From an uncultured beta proteobacterium (GTDB lineage Bacteria; Pseudomonadota; Gammaproteobacteria; Burkholderiales; Burkholderiaceae_C): DNA of 64,000 nucleotides. Shown here one piece after another: positions 54,125 to 63,693 of the stretch (position 1 is its first letter; each line of letters starts with the position of its first letter). The DNA is taken from positions 23,462 through 87,461 of the forward strand of contig CAIVXG010000082.1 of NCBI GenBank assembly GCA_903909815.1, given 5' to 3'. Position numbers and translations under genes: made by a program. The notes beneath the pieces are model-generated. The model searched no databases. It was given only the letters and a program-made list of their open reading frames with translations, and was not told the DNA's origin.

Positions 54125-54907
54125 TCATTGGATCAGCCAGTTCGGTTTTCTTTTTTCGAGAAAGGACTGCACGCCCTCCTTGCCTTGAGCGCTGGCGCGA
54201 ATGTCGGCGATCTGCGCCACTGTGTGCAAGATCAGGGTGTCGTCGATCTCGCGCTGCGCCACGTCCTGTACCAGGGCTTTGCAGGTGCGCACGGCATCCG
54301 GGCTGGCCGAGCACAGGGCCTTGCACAATTCTTCCACCCTGGCGTCGAGTTGATCCGCGCCGACCACTGCATGCAGGAAGCCGATGCGAAGGGCTTCAGC
54401 GGCGGAGAATCGTTCCGCGCTCAGGAAGTAGCGGTGTGCAGCGCGCTCTCCCATGGCGCGGATGACGTAGGGGCTGATGGTGGCGGGGATCAATCCGAGC
54501 TTGACTTCGCTCAGACAGAAATTGGCGCTTTCCACGCTCACGGCGATATCGCAGGCCCCCACCAACCCCATGCCACCGGCAATGGCGTCACCCTGAATGC
54601 GCGCGATGGTGGGTTTGGGGCAGGCGTAAATCACGCGCAACATCTCGGCCAGCTTGCCTGCGTCGGCCAGGTTCTCCTCGCGCGAGAAGCCCGCCATGCG
54701 CCGCATCCAGTTCAGGTCCGCACCGGCGCAAAAGGCCGTTCCCGCTGCGCCCAGCACGATGGCACGCACATCGGCACGCGCGCCCAGTTCCGTGAATACC
54801 TGCGTCAGCGCATCGATGACTTCATCGTTGAAGGCGTTGCGCACATCGGGACGGTTCAGCGTCACCGTCACCACCGCGCCCTGCTGCGTCACATTTAGGA
54901 ATTCCAT
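54125..54907 (-). CDS. liuC: methylglutaconyl-CoA hydratase-like enoyl-CoA hydratase
   Basis: Hydrates methylglutaconyl-CoA to HMG-CoA. 260 residues from the ATG at 54907 (MEFLNVTQQ), 4 nt after mccB. Crotonase features: AFCAGADLNWMRRM, GDAIAGGMGLVGACDIAVS with the oxyanion hole, and a catalytic Glu region (LSEVKLGLIPATISPYV). Function deduced from the position between mccB and mccA; fold assignment is firm. Confidence 0.88.
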   Translation of the reverse strand: MEFLNVTQQGAVVTVTLNRPDVRNAFNDEVIDALTQVFTELGARADVRAIVLGAAGTAFCAGADLNWMRRMAGFSREENLADAGKLAEMLRVIYACPKPTIARIQGDAIAGGMGLVGACDIAVSVESANFCLSEVKLGLIPATISPYVIRAMGERAAHRYFLSAERFSAAEALRIGFLHAVVGADQLDARVEELCKALCSASPDAVRTCKALVQDVAQREIDDTLILHTVAQIADIRASAQGKEGVQSFLEKRKPNWLIQ

Positions 54908-54911
54908 CGCA

Positions 54912-56534
54912 TCACATCCGGAACAAGCCAAACTGCGTCTCGGCGATCGGCGCGTTCTGACTCGCGCTCAAACCCAACGCCAGCACGCGGCGCGTGTCGG
55001 CCGGGTCGATGATGCCGTCGTCCCAGATGCGCGCGCTGGCGTAATACGGATGGCCCTGTTCCTCGTACTGGCGGCGCAGTGGTGCCTTGAAGGCGTCCTC
55101 GTCTTCCGTGCTCCAGGCGGCGCCCTTGGCTTCAAAACCGTCGCGCCGCACCGTGGCCAACACGCTGGCAGCCTGCTCCCCTCCCATGACGCTGATGCGT
55201 GCGTTCGGCCACATCCACAGGAAGCGTGGACTGAAGGCGCGCCCGCACATGCCGTAGTTTCCGGCGCCAAAGCTGCCGCCCAGGATGATCGTGAACTTGG
55301 GCACCTGGGCCGTGGCCACGGCCGTCACCATCTTCGCGCCGTGGCGCGCAATACCCTCGTTCTCGACCTTGCGCCCGACCATAAAGCCTGTGATGTTCTG
55401 CAAGAATATCAACGGAATCTTGCGCTGGCAGCACAGCTCGATGAAGTGCGCGCCCTTTTGCGCCGACTCCGAAAACAAGATGCCGTTGTTCGCGATCAGG
55501 CCCACGGCCATGCCTTCGATGCGGGCGAAGCCGCACACCAGCGTGGTGCCAAAGCGCGACTTGAACTCGTCGAACTCAGAGCCGTCGACGATGCGAGCGA
55601 TAATTTCACGCACGTCAAAGGGCTTGCGCGTGTCGGTCGGGATCACGCCATAGAGTTCTTCGGCCGGGTACTTGGGCGCGAGCGGTGCCGCATTGCCGGG
55701 AAACGCCGGTTTGCTTCGGTTCAGGTTCTTGATCGCGGTGCGCGCCAACTTGAGCGCGTGCAGGTCGTTTTGCGCCAGGTGATCGGCCACGCCCGACAGG
55801 CGCGTGTGCACGTCGCCCCCGCCCAGGTCTTCGGCCGAGACCACCTCGCCCGTGGCGGCCTTGACCAGTGGCGGGCCGCCCAGAAAGATGGTGCCCTGGT
55901 TCTTCACGATGATGGCCTCGTCACTCATGGCCGGCACGTAGGCGCCGCCTGCCGTGCAACTGCCCATGACGACGGCGACCTGCGCGATACCCTGCGCGCT
56001 CATGTTGGCCTGGTTGAAGAAGATGCGGCCGAAGTGCTCCCGATCCGGAAACACCTCGTCCTGGGTCGGCAGATTGGCGCCGCCGGAATCCACCAGATAA
56101 ATGCAGGGAAGACGATTCTGCTGCGCCACTTCCTGCGCGCGCAAATGCTTCTTCACGGTGAGCGGAAAGTAACTGCCGCCTTTGACCGTGGCGTCGTTGC
56201 ACACGATCATGCAGTCCACACCGCTGACGCGACCGATGCCGGCAATGATGCCCGCACCCGGCGCACTGTCACTGCCGTCGCGGTCCGGGTACATGGCAAG
56301 CGCCGCCAACGGTGCCAGTTCCAGGAAGGGCGTGCCCGGATCGAGCAGCATCTGTACGCGATCCCGTGGCAGCAGTTTGCCGCGCGCGGTGTGCTTGGCG
56401 CGCGCCACAATGCCGCCGCCCAGAGCGACTTGCGCCAGTTTGTCGTTCAGGTCCGCCACCAGGGCGCGCATGGCAGCCGCGTTGTGGCCGAACTCCGCGG
56501 AACGGGCGTTGAGTTGTGTCTCCAGAACCGGCAT
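54912..56534 (-). CDS. mccB: 3-methylcrotonyl-CoA carboxylase, carboxyltransferase subunit
   Basis: 540 residues from the ATG at 56534 ([11 protein letters not shown]). Carboxyltransferase features: [63 protein letters not shown], and the C-terminal [29 protein letters not shown]. First gene of the leucine-degradation unit; the 22-bp palindrome lies about 70 nt upstream. Confidence 0.94.
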   Translation of the reverse strand: MPVLETQLNARSAEFGHNAAAMRALVADLNDKLAQVALGGGIVARAKHTARGKLLPRDRVQMLLDPGTPFLELAPLAALAMYPDRDGSDSAPGAGIIAGIGRVSGVDCMIVCNDATVKGGSYFPLTVKKHLRAQEVAQQNRLPCIYLVDSGGANLPTQDEVFPDREHFGRIFFNQANMSAQGIAQVAVVMGSCTAGGAYVPAMSDEAIIVKNQGTIFLGGPPLVKAATGEVVSAEDLGGGDVHTRLSGVADHLAQNDLHALKLARTAIKNLNRSKPAFPGNAAPLAPKYPAEELYGVIPTDTRKPFDVREIIARIVDGSEFDEFKSRFGTTLVCGFARIEGMAVGLIANNGILFSESAQKGAHFIELCCQRKIPLIFLQNITGFMVGRKVENEGIARHGAKMVTAVATAQVPKFTIILGGSFGAGNYGMCGRAFSPRFLWMWPNARISVMGGEQAASVLATVRRDGFEAKGAAWSTEDEDAFKAPLRRQYEEQGHPYYASARIWDDGIIDPADTRRVLALGLSASQNAPIAETQFGLFRM

Positions 56535-56606
56535 GGTGCTGCTTTCAGGATGGGTTTGTGCGCTGCGCTCAGCCCACAAACCAGGTTGGAATCGAATCGG
56601 CGCGAG

Positions 56607-56628
56607 TTGACGTTTACGTAAACGTCAA
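56607..56628. promoter_or_regulatory. perfect 22-bp palindrome, candidate LiuR/LiuQ-type operator
   Basis: Perfect inverted repeat with arms TTGACGTTTAC and GTAAACGTCAA, no spacer, 73 nt before the mccB start and 69 nt before the divergent creatininase gene. ACGTxxACGT-type palindromes are associated with regulators of branched-chain amino acid degradation (MerR-family LiuR or TetR-family LiuQ). No such regulator is in the window. Site is clear; regulator identity is inference. Confidence 0.6.
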
Positions 56629-56696
56629 TTGTGGCATGTTTTGCGGCCTTTGCGCCAAAGGCCCGCCTTCCCCCACGCAGCGTCTAAGATGCTGCC

Positions 56697-57530
56697 ATGA
56701 AATTCAAATCCCGCTTCTGGGCCGACCTCACGACCCGCGACTTCGCGCTGGCGCTGAGCTCCGGTCTGGCCGAACAGACGGTGGCTGTGCTGCCGGTGGC
56801 CGCCACCGAGCAGCACGGCCCGCACCTGCCGCTGAGCGTGGACGCAGACCTGGTCGACGGTGTGATTGCGGCCTCGTTGCCGCACTTGCCGCCAGAACTT
56901 CCGGTGCTGTTCCTGCCGACACAGAAGATCGGCAGAAGCGCCGAACACGAACGATTCCCCGGCACGCTGAGCTTGAGCGCAGAGACCACGATGCGCGTCT
57001 GGATGGAGCTGGGTGCATGCGTGGTGCGCGCCGGCGTGAAGAAGTTGCTGCTGTTCAACGCGCACGGCGGCCAGATCAGCCTGATGGACATCGTGGCGCG
57101 CGATCTGCGCTGCCAGCACGACCTCATCGTCTACAGCAGCAGCTGGTTCAGCCTGCCGATAGAAGCCACCACAGACGCGCTGTTCAGCGCGCAGGAGCAG
57201 CGCTTTGGCATGCACGCCGGCGAGGTCGAAACCTCGATGCTGCTGGCGCTGCGCCCGCAATGGGTGGACATGAGCCAGGCGCGTGATTTCCATTCCACCT
57301 CGCAGGACCGTGCCGCGCACTATCCGATCCTGGGCAACGGCCGCAGCGCCAAGCTGGGCTGGCAAATGCAAGACTACAACCCTTGCGGTGCGGCCGGCAA
57401 CGCTGCCGCTGCGACCGCAGACAAGGGCCGCGCCATGATCGACGCCGCGGGTCAACAGCTGGCGCTGCTGCTGCAGGAACTGGCAAGCTTGCCGCTGACG
57501 ACGCTGGCAGAGCAGCCCGACCTGGGCTGA
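56697..57530 (+). CDS. creatininase-family hydrolase
   Basis: 277 residues. The creatininase motif LPVAATEQHGPHLPLSVDADL, NAHGGQ, and MHAGEVETSMLLAL hold the metal-binding Glu, His, Asp and Glu residues. The family covers creatinine amidohydrolase, FAPy deformylase and mycofactocin proteins, so the substrate is open. Divergent from mccB and sharing the palindrome region; it may be co-regulated. Confidence 0.88.
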   Translation: MKFKSRFWADLTTRDFALALSSGLAEQTVAVLPVAATEQHGPHLPLSVDADLVDGVIAASLPHLPPELPVLFLPTQKIGRSAEHERFPGTLSLSAETTMRVWMELGACVVRAGVKKLLLFNAHGGQISLMDIVARDLRCQHDLIVYSSSWFSLPIEATTDALFSAQEQRFGMHAGEVETSMLLALRPQWVDMSQARDFHSTSQDRAAHYPILGNGRSAKLGWQMQDYNPCGAAGNAAAATADKGRAMIDAAGQQLALLLQELASLPLTTLAEQPDLG

Positions 57531-57678
57531 GAGCGCCCTGATCCCAGTCCACTCCAGCGAGTGCGCGAGGGCGAAAACGCCATGGGGTTTCGGCTCAGCG
57601 CTGAACTCTGCTGACACCCCGTTGGCAGCAGGCTTGTCGCACAATCGAAGTCTCCCTCCTTTGAACAGACCTTGACTC

Positions 57679-58389
57679 ATGATCACTCTCTACACCTTCG
57701 GCCCTTTCTTTGGCCTGCCCGACGCCAGCCCATTTGTCCACAAAGCCATGGCCTTGCTGAAAATCGCGCAGTTGCCTTTCGCCACGCAAGTTGTCTCGCC
57801 AAAAGACCTTGGCAAGACGCCGAAAGGCAAGCTGCCTTACATCGAGGACGATGGCGAAATCATTGCCGACAGCAGCTTCATTCGCTGGCACATCGAAAAG
57901 AAATATGGCTTCGACTTTGATAAATCGCTATCCAGCTACGAGCGTGCCACGGCGTGGGCACTTGAAAAGATGCTGGAGGACCATCTGTACTGGATACTTG
58001 TGCGGACGCGCTGGCTGGATGACGCCAATTTCGCCAAAGGTCCGGCTCACTTTTTTGACATCTTGCCCTGGCCGCTAAGCAGCGTCATCAGGTCGGTGGC
58101 TCAGAAAAAGGTTCGATCCAATTTGCATGCCCAAGGTATGGGGCGCCACAGCCCCAGCGAATTGCTTGCCATTGCCAAAAAAGACATCGAAGCCGTCGCG
58201 GCGATCCTTGGCGACAAGCCCTTTTTGTTTGGTGATGAACCCTGCGGCGCCGACGCCACGGCCCTGGCGTTTGTGCAGGGAATGCTGTGCCCGCATTTTG
58301 AATCTCCCGTGCGCAACTGCGGCGAGTCTTACCCCAACGTGCTGGCTTACGTTGAGCGTATGAAGAAGCGGTATTTCGCACAAGGCTGA
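57679..58389 (+). CDS. glutathione S-transferase-like protein (FAXC/metaxin-like)
   Basis: 236 residues. N-terminal thioredoxin-like part (MITLYTFGPFFGLPDASPFVHKAMALLKIA... LPYIEDDGEIIADSSFI) and a helical C-terminal domain ending in PNVLAYVERMKKRYF. The opening PDASPF and DDGEIIADS resemble FAXC/metaxin-type GSTs. The next gene begins one base after its stop. Activity not predictable. Confidence 0.85.
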   Translation: MITLYTFGPFFGLPDASPFVHKAMALLKIAQLPFATQVVSPKDLGKTPKGKLPYIEDDGEIIADSSFIRWHIEKKYGFDFDKSLSSYERATAWALEKMLEDHLYWILVRTRWLDDANFAKGPAHFFDILPWPLSSVIRSVAQKKVRSNLHAQGMGRHSPSELLAIAKKDIEAVAAILGDKPFLFGDEPCGADATALAFVQGMLCPHFESPVRNCGESYPNVLAYVERMKKRYFAQG

Positions 58390-58390
58390 C

Positions 58391-59110
58391 ATGCGCCGCG
58401 CCGACCGGCTGTTCCAGATCGTCCAGCTCATTCGAGGGCGCCGACTGAGCACGGCGGCTTTATTGGCGCAGCGGCTCGAGGTGTCGTTGCGCACGGTTTA
58501 CCGTGACATCGCACAGCTTCAACATCAGGGCGTGCCGATCGAGGGCGAGGCCGGCGTGGGCTATCGCTTGGGCGTGGGGTTTGAGTTGCCGCCTCTGATG
58601 TTCAGCCAGGACGAAGCCAAGGCGCTGGTGGCGTCGGTGCGAATGGCGCAAGCCTGGCAAGACCCGGCGCTGGCGCAGGCGGCGGAAGTGGCACTGGGAA
58701 AGATTTTGTCCGTGTTGCCCACAGCGGCGCGGGTCGCGGCGCAAAGCTTGGCGGTGTACGCGCCGCCGGCGGGCCTGGAGCCGACCGTGCAGCGCACACT
58801 GCAAATCGTGCGCGAAGCAGCACAGGCGCATCGCAAACTGGCGGTGCATTACCGCGACGTCAACGAGCAGTCGAGCCAGCGCACCCTGCGGCCACTGGGT
58901 TGCTTCTACTGGGGCAAGGTCTGGACGCTGGCGGCCTGGTGTGAAACGCGGCATGCGTTCAGAAGTTTTCGCATGGACCGCATGGCACAGGTGGAATTAT
59001 TGGAGGGGGCGGGCACCACTTTTCGCGACGAACCGGGAAAGAACCTGGCCGACTTTTTGCGCACCGTCATCCCGGCGTCGGCTCAGGCGAAGTGGTCGAA
59101 CGAGGTGTAG
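58391..59110 (+). CDS. YafY-type HTH/WYL-domain transcriptional regulator
   Basis: 239 residues. HTH_11 (RRLSTAALLAQRLEVSLRTVYRDIAQLQHQGVPI), then a central linker and a WYL-like domain (LRPLGCFYWGKVWTLAAWCETRHAFRSFRMDRM; the WYL triplet itself is not intact). May repress or activate the adjoining GST-like gene. The end overlaps thiL by 28 nt, convergent. Confidence 0.87.
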   Translation: MRRADRLFQIVQLIRGRRLSTAALLAQRLEVSLRTVYRDIAQLQHQGVPIEGEAGVGYRLGVGFELPPLMFSQDEAKALVASVRMAQAWQDPALAQAAEVALGKILSVLPTAARVAAQSLAVYAPPAGLEPTVQRTLQIVREAAQAHRKLAVHYRDVNEQSSQRTLRPLGCFYWGKVWTLAAWCETRHAFRSFRMDRMAQVELLEGAGTTFRDEPGKNLADFLRTVIPASAQAKWSNEV

Positions 59111-60078
59111 CTGTTGGGCCCCGTTTGGCCCTGGCCGTCCACCAGGCGCAGTCCGCGTTCGGCTTCGATGCGGCCGATGCGCGTTACCGCCGTTTGACTC
59201 GCCTCGGACGCGGCCAGCACGGCGGCGCGTTGCGACGGTGCCGCAGTAAACAGCAACTCGTAGTCGTCGCCGCCTGCGAGCGCCCACTCCAGCCACTGCG
59301 CTGGCGTGACAGTCGTCCCCGCAAGCGGTTCGACCGATGCATACGCAGCCCGCGCGGCAACCCGGCTCACCGCCGCATCCGTGTCCACGCTGGCGCCCAC
59401 AGCCGACTGCTTCAGGATATGGCCCAGATCGCCCAGCAGACCGTCGCTGATATCGATGGCTGAGCTGGCAATGCCGCGCAGTGCCAGTCCCAATGCGACG
59501 CGTGGCGTCGGCTGCTCCATGCGGGCTCGGGCCAACTGGAACACAGCGCTGGGGACCGACACCGTGCCGCGAAACACCTCCAGCGCGAGTCGGGCGTCGC
59601 CCACGTTGCCGCTGAGGTACAAGTCATCGCCCGCTTTGGCGCCGCTGCGCAGCAAGGCTTGGCCAGCGGGCACTTCACCGAACACCGTGATACAGATGTT
59701 CAACGGGCCCTGCGTGGTGTCACCGCCGATCAGTTCGCAGCCTTGTGCATCAGCCAGCGCCAGCAAGCCGTGCGCAAACGGTTCCAGCCACTTGGCCTCG
59801 GCGCGCGGCAGCGCCAGCGCCAGCGTGAAAGCCAGGGGCTTGGCGCCGCAAGCGGCCAGGTCGCTCAGGTTCACCGCCAGCGCCTTGTGCCCCAGCAGCA
59901 CCGGATCAACCGTGGCCAAGAAGTGACGCCCTTCCACCAGCATGTCGCTGGAAATGGCCAGTTGCATGCCGGGCGCGGGCGCAAGCAGTGCGCAGTCGTC
60001 GCCCACGCCCAAAGCGGCACGGCGCGCCGGGCGCTTGAAGTAGCGCTCGATCAACTCGAATTCACCCAGTGTCTTCAT
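59083..60078 (-). CDS. thiL: thiamine-monophosphate kinase
   Basis: Phosphorylates thiamine phosphate to thiamine pyrophosphate. 331 residues from the ATG at 60078 ([14 protein letters not shown]). ThiL/PurM features: VGDDCALLAP, DMLVEGRHF, KALAVNLSDLAACGAKP, LIGGDTTQG, and the late AIDISDGLLGDLGHI. Overlaps the apaG stop (TGATG), so co-translated. A longer upstream frame lies inside apaG and is rejected. Confidence 0.94.
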   Translation of the reverse strand: MKTLGEFELIERYFKRPARRAALGVGDDCALLAPAPGMQLAISSDMLVEGRHFLATVDPVLLGHKALAVNLSDLAACGAKPLAFTLALALPRAEAKWLEPFAHGLLALADAQGCELIGGDTTQGPLNICITVFGEVPAGQALLRSGAKAGDDLYLSGNVGDARLALEVFRGTVSVPSAVFQLARARMEQPTPRVALGLALRGIASSAIDISDGLLGDLGHILKQSAVGASVDTDAAVSRVAARAAYASVEPLAGTTVTPAQWLEWALAGGDDYELLFTAAPSQRAAVLAASEASQTAVTRIGRIEAERGLRLVDGQGQTGPNSYTSFDHFA

Positions 60079-60464
60079 CAGTGAAGAATACGCGCTTGGT
60101 GATTCCCATCTTCCAGCACAAACAGCGGCACCGGCACATCGAAGCGCTCGCCATCTTCGGCCACACAGAAAAAGCTGCCGTGCATGGTGCCACTGGGGGT
60201 GCGTAGCCGGCAACCGCTGGTGTACTGAAAGGCCTCGCCCGGCTTGAGCAGGGGCTGGTGCCCGACCACGCCCAGGCCCTTGACCTCTTCGATGTGGCCG
60301 CTGGCGTCGCTGATGATCCAATGCCGCGAGATCAGTTGCGCCGCAAGCTTGCCGACATTGCGGATGGTGATGGTGTACGCGAACGCGTAGAAAGATTGCT
60401 CGGGCTCGGATTGCTCGGGCAAAAAGTCGGGTTGAACGTCAACGCTGAAAAGGGGTTTTGGCAT
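60078..60464 (-). CDS. apaG: ApaG protein
   Basis: 128 residues, beta-sandwich with [46 protein letters not shown] and [15 protein letters not shown], the ApaG hallmarks. Associated with divalent cation efflux and diadenosine polyphosphate metabolism; mechanism not established. Divergent from rpe across 30 bp. Confidence 0.94.
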   Translation of the reverse strand: MPKPLFSVDVQPDFLPEQSEPEQSFYAFAYTITIRNVGKLAAQLISRHWIISDASGHIEEVKGLGVVGHQPLLKPGEAFQYTSGCRLRTPSGTMHGSFFCVAEDGERFDVPVPLFVLEDGNHQARILH

Positions 60465-60494
60465 GGGCGCAATGGTAACTGCGACAATCGACGC

Positions 60495-61175
60495 ATGAGC
60501 ACGACCTATCGCATTGCCCCTTCTTTGTTGTCCGCCGATTTTGCCCGTCTGGGCGAAGAAGTGCGCAACGTCATCGCCGCCGGCGCCGACTGGATTCACT
60601 TTGACGTGATGGACAACCACTACGTCCCCAACCTCACCTTCGGCCCCATGGTGTGCAGCGCCTTGAAGCCCCATGCCAGGCGCGCCGATGGCAGCGCCGT
60701 ACCGATCGACGTGCACCTGATGGTGCAGCCGGTGGATACCCTGGCCACGGCCTTTGCTGACGCTGGCGCCGACCTTATCAGCTTTCACCCCGACGCCTCG
60801 GGCCATGTGCACCGCAGCGTGCAGGTGATCAAGTCCAAGGGGTGCCAGGTGGGGCTGGCATTCAACCCGGCGCAGCCGCTGGATGTGTTGGACTGGGTGA
60901 TCGACGACATCGACCTGATCCTGATCATGAGCGTGAACCCGGGCTTTGGCGGCCAGAGTTTCATCGACTCTGCACTGCGCAAGATCGAGCAGGCACGCAA
61001 GCGCATCCAGAGCAGCGGGCGCGACATCCGGTTGGAAGTGGACGGCGGCATCAAGACCGACAATATCCGGCGCGTGGCTGACGCGGGTGCCGACACTTTT
61101 GTCGCCGGCAGCGCGATCTTTGGCCAACCCGACTACCAAGGCGTGATCGACGCCATGCGCACGGCCCTGGCCTAG
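60495..61175 (+). CDS. rpe: ribulose-phosphate 3-epimerase
   Basis: Pentose phosphate pathway enzyme of 226 residues. TIM barrel with [47 protein letters not shown], and [11 protein letters not shown] with the catalytic Asps. Length normal. It shares a 30-bp divergent promoter region with apaG. Confidence 0.95.
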   Translation: MSTTYRIAPSLLSADFARLGEEVRNVIAAGADWIHFDVMDNHYVPNLTFGPMVCSALKPHARRADGSAVPIDVHLMVQPVDTLATAFADAGADLISFHPDASGHVHRSVQVIKSKGCQVGLAFNPAQPLDVLDWVIDDIDLILIMSVNPGFGGQSFIDSALRKIEQARKRIQSSGRDIRLEVDGGIKTDNIRRVADAGADTFVAGSAIFGQPDYQGVIDAMRTALA

Positions 61176-61194
61176 GCTACTCGGCCAAGGGTCT

Positions 61195-63693
61195 TCAGGC
61201 TCGGCCCTGCTGCAACAGGGCGTCCAACTGCTGCAACAAGGCGTCGCGCAGGGCATCGACCTCATCCAAGCGTGCCAGCGCTGCACCGCCCGCCCCCGCC
61301 GCCTTCAGTTCCACCAATTGCGCCGCCACCCCATGCACTTGCAGGTGCAAGCTCTGTACCAAGGCGTAGGCGGGCAACGCCACATACCGGCTGCTGCCGC
61401 CAGCGTCTACCCAGTTCCCGAAACGGCAATCATTGGCACCCAGTGCAGGCGGTGCATCGCGCGCGCCCCTGATGAAATCCCCCAGTTCTTTGACCCAGGC
61501 ACGGTGCTCCACGCTGGCAAACAGCAGCGGCAGATCATCACGGCTCAGGGTGCGCAAATCGAACCAGGCCGAATCGGGTCGCCACGCGGTCGACCAAGCT
61601 GCAAGCTCCGCACCCGGCATGGGCCGCGCTATGCCATAGCCTTGAGCCAGCTCGCACCCCAGCTGCAGCAGCAGGCTGGCGCATTCCACGGTCTCCACCC
61701 CCTCGGCGATCACCTGGCGCCCGAAGGCCGTGGCCAGACCGATGACACCTTCCAGGATGGCCAGATCGTCGGGGTCATCCAGCATGTCACGCACAAAACT
61801 TTGGTCGATCTTGAGTTGTGCCACCTGCAGCCGTTTGAGATAGGTGAGGGAGGAATAGCCGGTGCCGAAATCATCCAGTGAAAACATCACGCCAAGCTCG
61901 CGGCAAGACTCGATGACTTGGGACATTCGCGTCATATCCTCCAGGGCGCTTGTTTCCAGCACTTCCAGCTCCAGGTCCCCTGCTCGAATCGTCGGATACC
62001 TTGCCAGCAGGGCGCGCAACTTTGAGACAAAATCCAGCTCCTGCAATTGCCGGGCCCCCAGGTTCACGCTCACCGGCATGTGCAAGCCGAGCACGCGCCA
62101 GCTTGCTACCTGCCGCAACGCACTCTCTATCACCCAGTCACCGATGTCCACCGCCAGCGGATGGTCCTCGACCACCGGCAAAAACGCGGCTGGCGCCAAC
62201 AGTCCGCGCTGTGGATGCTGCCAGCGTATCAACGCTTCGGCACCGATCACGGTGCCCTTGCGCATGTTTACCTTGGGTTGGTAGTGCAACACGAATTCGC
62301 CGGCAGCCAGGGCGCACTGGATTCGCTCCAGGCTCTCGTGATAGCCGCGCAGACTGCGATCCTGCTCGGCATCAAAGATGTGGTAGCGGTTCTTGCCGGC
62401 CAACTTGGCCTGGTACATGGCCTGATCCGACTGACGCAGCAACTGGTCGGCATCCACCTCACCCACTTGCGGATAGAACGTGACGCCCACGCTGGCAGAC
62501 ACCTGCAGCATGAAATCCTTGAACGGCACTGGCTGCGCGGCAGCCGACAGCAGCCGAGCCAACATGGGCAAGCTGTCAGCGGCGTCGTTCAGATCCATCA
62601 GCACGGCGACGAACTCGTCGCCACCCATACGCGCCAGCGTGTCGCCCTCGCGCAGCGCCTGCTTCATTCGATCGGACAGCGCAATGAGCAACTGGTCGCC
62701 GGCCTCATGCCCGTGTTTGTCATTCACCGACTTGAAGCCGTCAAGGTCGAGAAAGACCACAGCCAGCCTTTGCCCGCGGCGCAGCGCCTGCGCCATCGCC
62801 TGATGCAAGCGGTCCGCCAGCACCACGCGGTTCGGCAGGCTGGTAAGCGAGTCGTAGTGGGCAATGTGCTCGAGCTGCTTCTGATGTTCCTTGGCGGTCG
62901 TGATGTCGGAGAAAAGGGCCACATACTGCTGCGGGTTGTTCTGGGCGTCGCGCACCGCGCTGATGGTGAGCATCTCGGCATAGACCTCGCCGTTCTTGCG
63001 GCGATTCCAGATTTCGCCATACCAGTGACCCTTGTCCCTCAGGCTGCGCCACATGGCTTCATAGAAAGTCTGGCCTTGGCGACCGGAACTGAGCATGCTC
63101 GGATTTCTGCCCACAGCCTCTTCGCGGCTATAGCCCGTGATGCGGGTAAAGGCGTCGTTGACTTCCAGGATCGTGCCGTTTGCCGTGGTGATCGTGATGC
63201 CTTCGCGTGCGTGGGTGAAGACATTGGCGGCCAACTGCAGCTTGACTTCGACCCGTTGCAGCCGTTCCACCTGGCCGTCTAGCAGGTCCCTTTGGGCTTC
63301 AACTTTCTTGCGCAAGTGCTCCCGCTCGAGCAGGTTGCGGATGCGCTGTCGCGCAATCGTCACATTGATGGGCTTGTTGATGTAGTCCGCCGCGCCCAGA
63401 GCCAAGCCCCTGCCTTCGGAATCCGCGTCACTCAGCGCGGTCACGAAGATCACCGGGACATGCTGGAGTGTCGGTTGCGCCGCGAAGCGCCTGAAGGTCT
63501 CGAAGCCATCGACATCAGGCATCATCACGTCCAGCAGAATCAGGTCCGGAGGGGATTCCAGCGCCAGTGCAAGCCCCAGCAGTCCCGAGGTGGCGAACTG
63601 CATTTCATACTCTTTTTCCAGCAACGCGCCCAGCGTCAACAGGTTGGCCGGTGTGTCGTCGATGGCAAGAATGGTGGGCCGGGGCGCGGTCAT
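61195..63693 (-). CDS. response regulator with PAS-GGDEF-EAL and a CZB-like C-terminus
   Basis: 832 residues handling c-di-GMP in both directions. REC with phospho-acceptor D55 (DLILLDVMMPDVDG); PAS (~150-265); GGDEF in RMGGDEFVA with an RxxD inhibitory site (REGD) five residues before; EAL domain EALIRWQHP, VNLGARQL, ELEVLET, DDFGTGYSS, KIDQSF, EGVET and QGYG, all catalytic positions intact. Residues ~730-795 look like a CZB zinc-binding domain: H730, C756 in CRFGNW, H783 and H787. Such a zinc or redox input on a REC-PAS-GGDEF-EAL protein is unusual. Its start overlaps the preceding gene's stop (ATGA). Confidence 0.92.
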   Translation of the reverse strand: MTAPRPTILAIDDTPANLLTLGALLEKEYEMQFATSGLLGLALALESPPDLILLDVMMPDVDGFETFRRFAAQPTLQHVPVIFVTALSDADSEGRGLALGAADYINKPINVTIARQRIRNLLEREHLRKKVEAQRDLLDGQVERLQRVEVKLQLAANVFTHAREGITITTANGTILEVNDAFTRITGYSREEAVGRNPSMLSSGRQGQTFYEAMWRSLRDKGHWYGEIWNRRKNGEVYAEMLTISAVRDAQNNPQQYVALFSDITTAKEHQKQLEHIAHYDSLTSLPNRVVLADRLHQAMAQALRRGQRLAVVFLDLDGFKSVNDKHGHEAGDQLLIALSDRMKQALREGDTLARMGGDEFVAVLMDLNDAADSLPMLARLLSAAAQPVPFKDFMLQVSASVGVTFYPQVGEVDADQLLRQSDQAMYQAKLAGKNRYHIFDAEQDRSLRGYHESLERIQCALAAGEFVLHYQPKVNMRKGTVIGAEALIRWQHPQRGLLAPAAFLPVVEDHPLAVDIGDWVIESALRQVASWRVLGLHMPVSVNLGARQLQELDFVSKLRALLARYPTIRAGDLELEVLETSALEDMTRMSQVIESCRELGVMFSLDDFGTGYSSLTYLKRLQVAQLKIDQSFVRDMLDDPDDLAILEGVIGLATAFGRQVIAEGVETVECASLLLQLGCELAQGYGIARPMPGAELAAWSTAWRPDSAWFDLRTLSRDDLPLLFASVEHRAWVKELGDFIRGARDAPPALGANDCRFGNWVDAGGSSRYVALPAYALVQSLHLQVHGVAAQLVELKAAGAGGAALARLDEVDALRDALLQQLDALLQQGRA

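Noticed and set aside
60079..60321. Longer N-terminus for thiL
   Set aside because: Would run inside apaG on the same strand in another frame; the TGATG overlap at 60078 gives the normal ThiL start.
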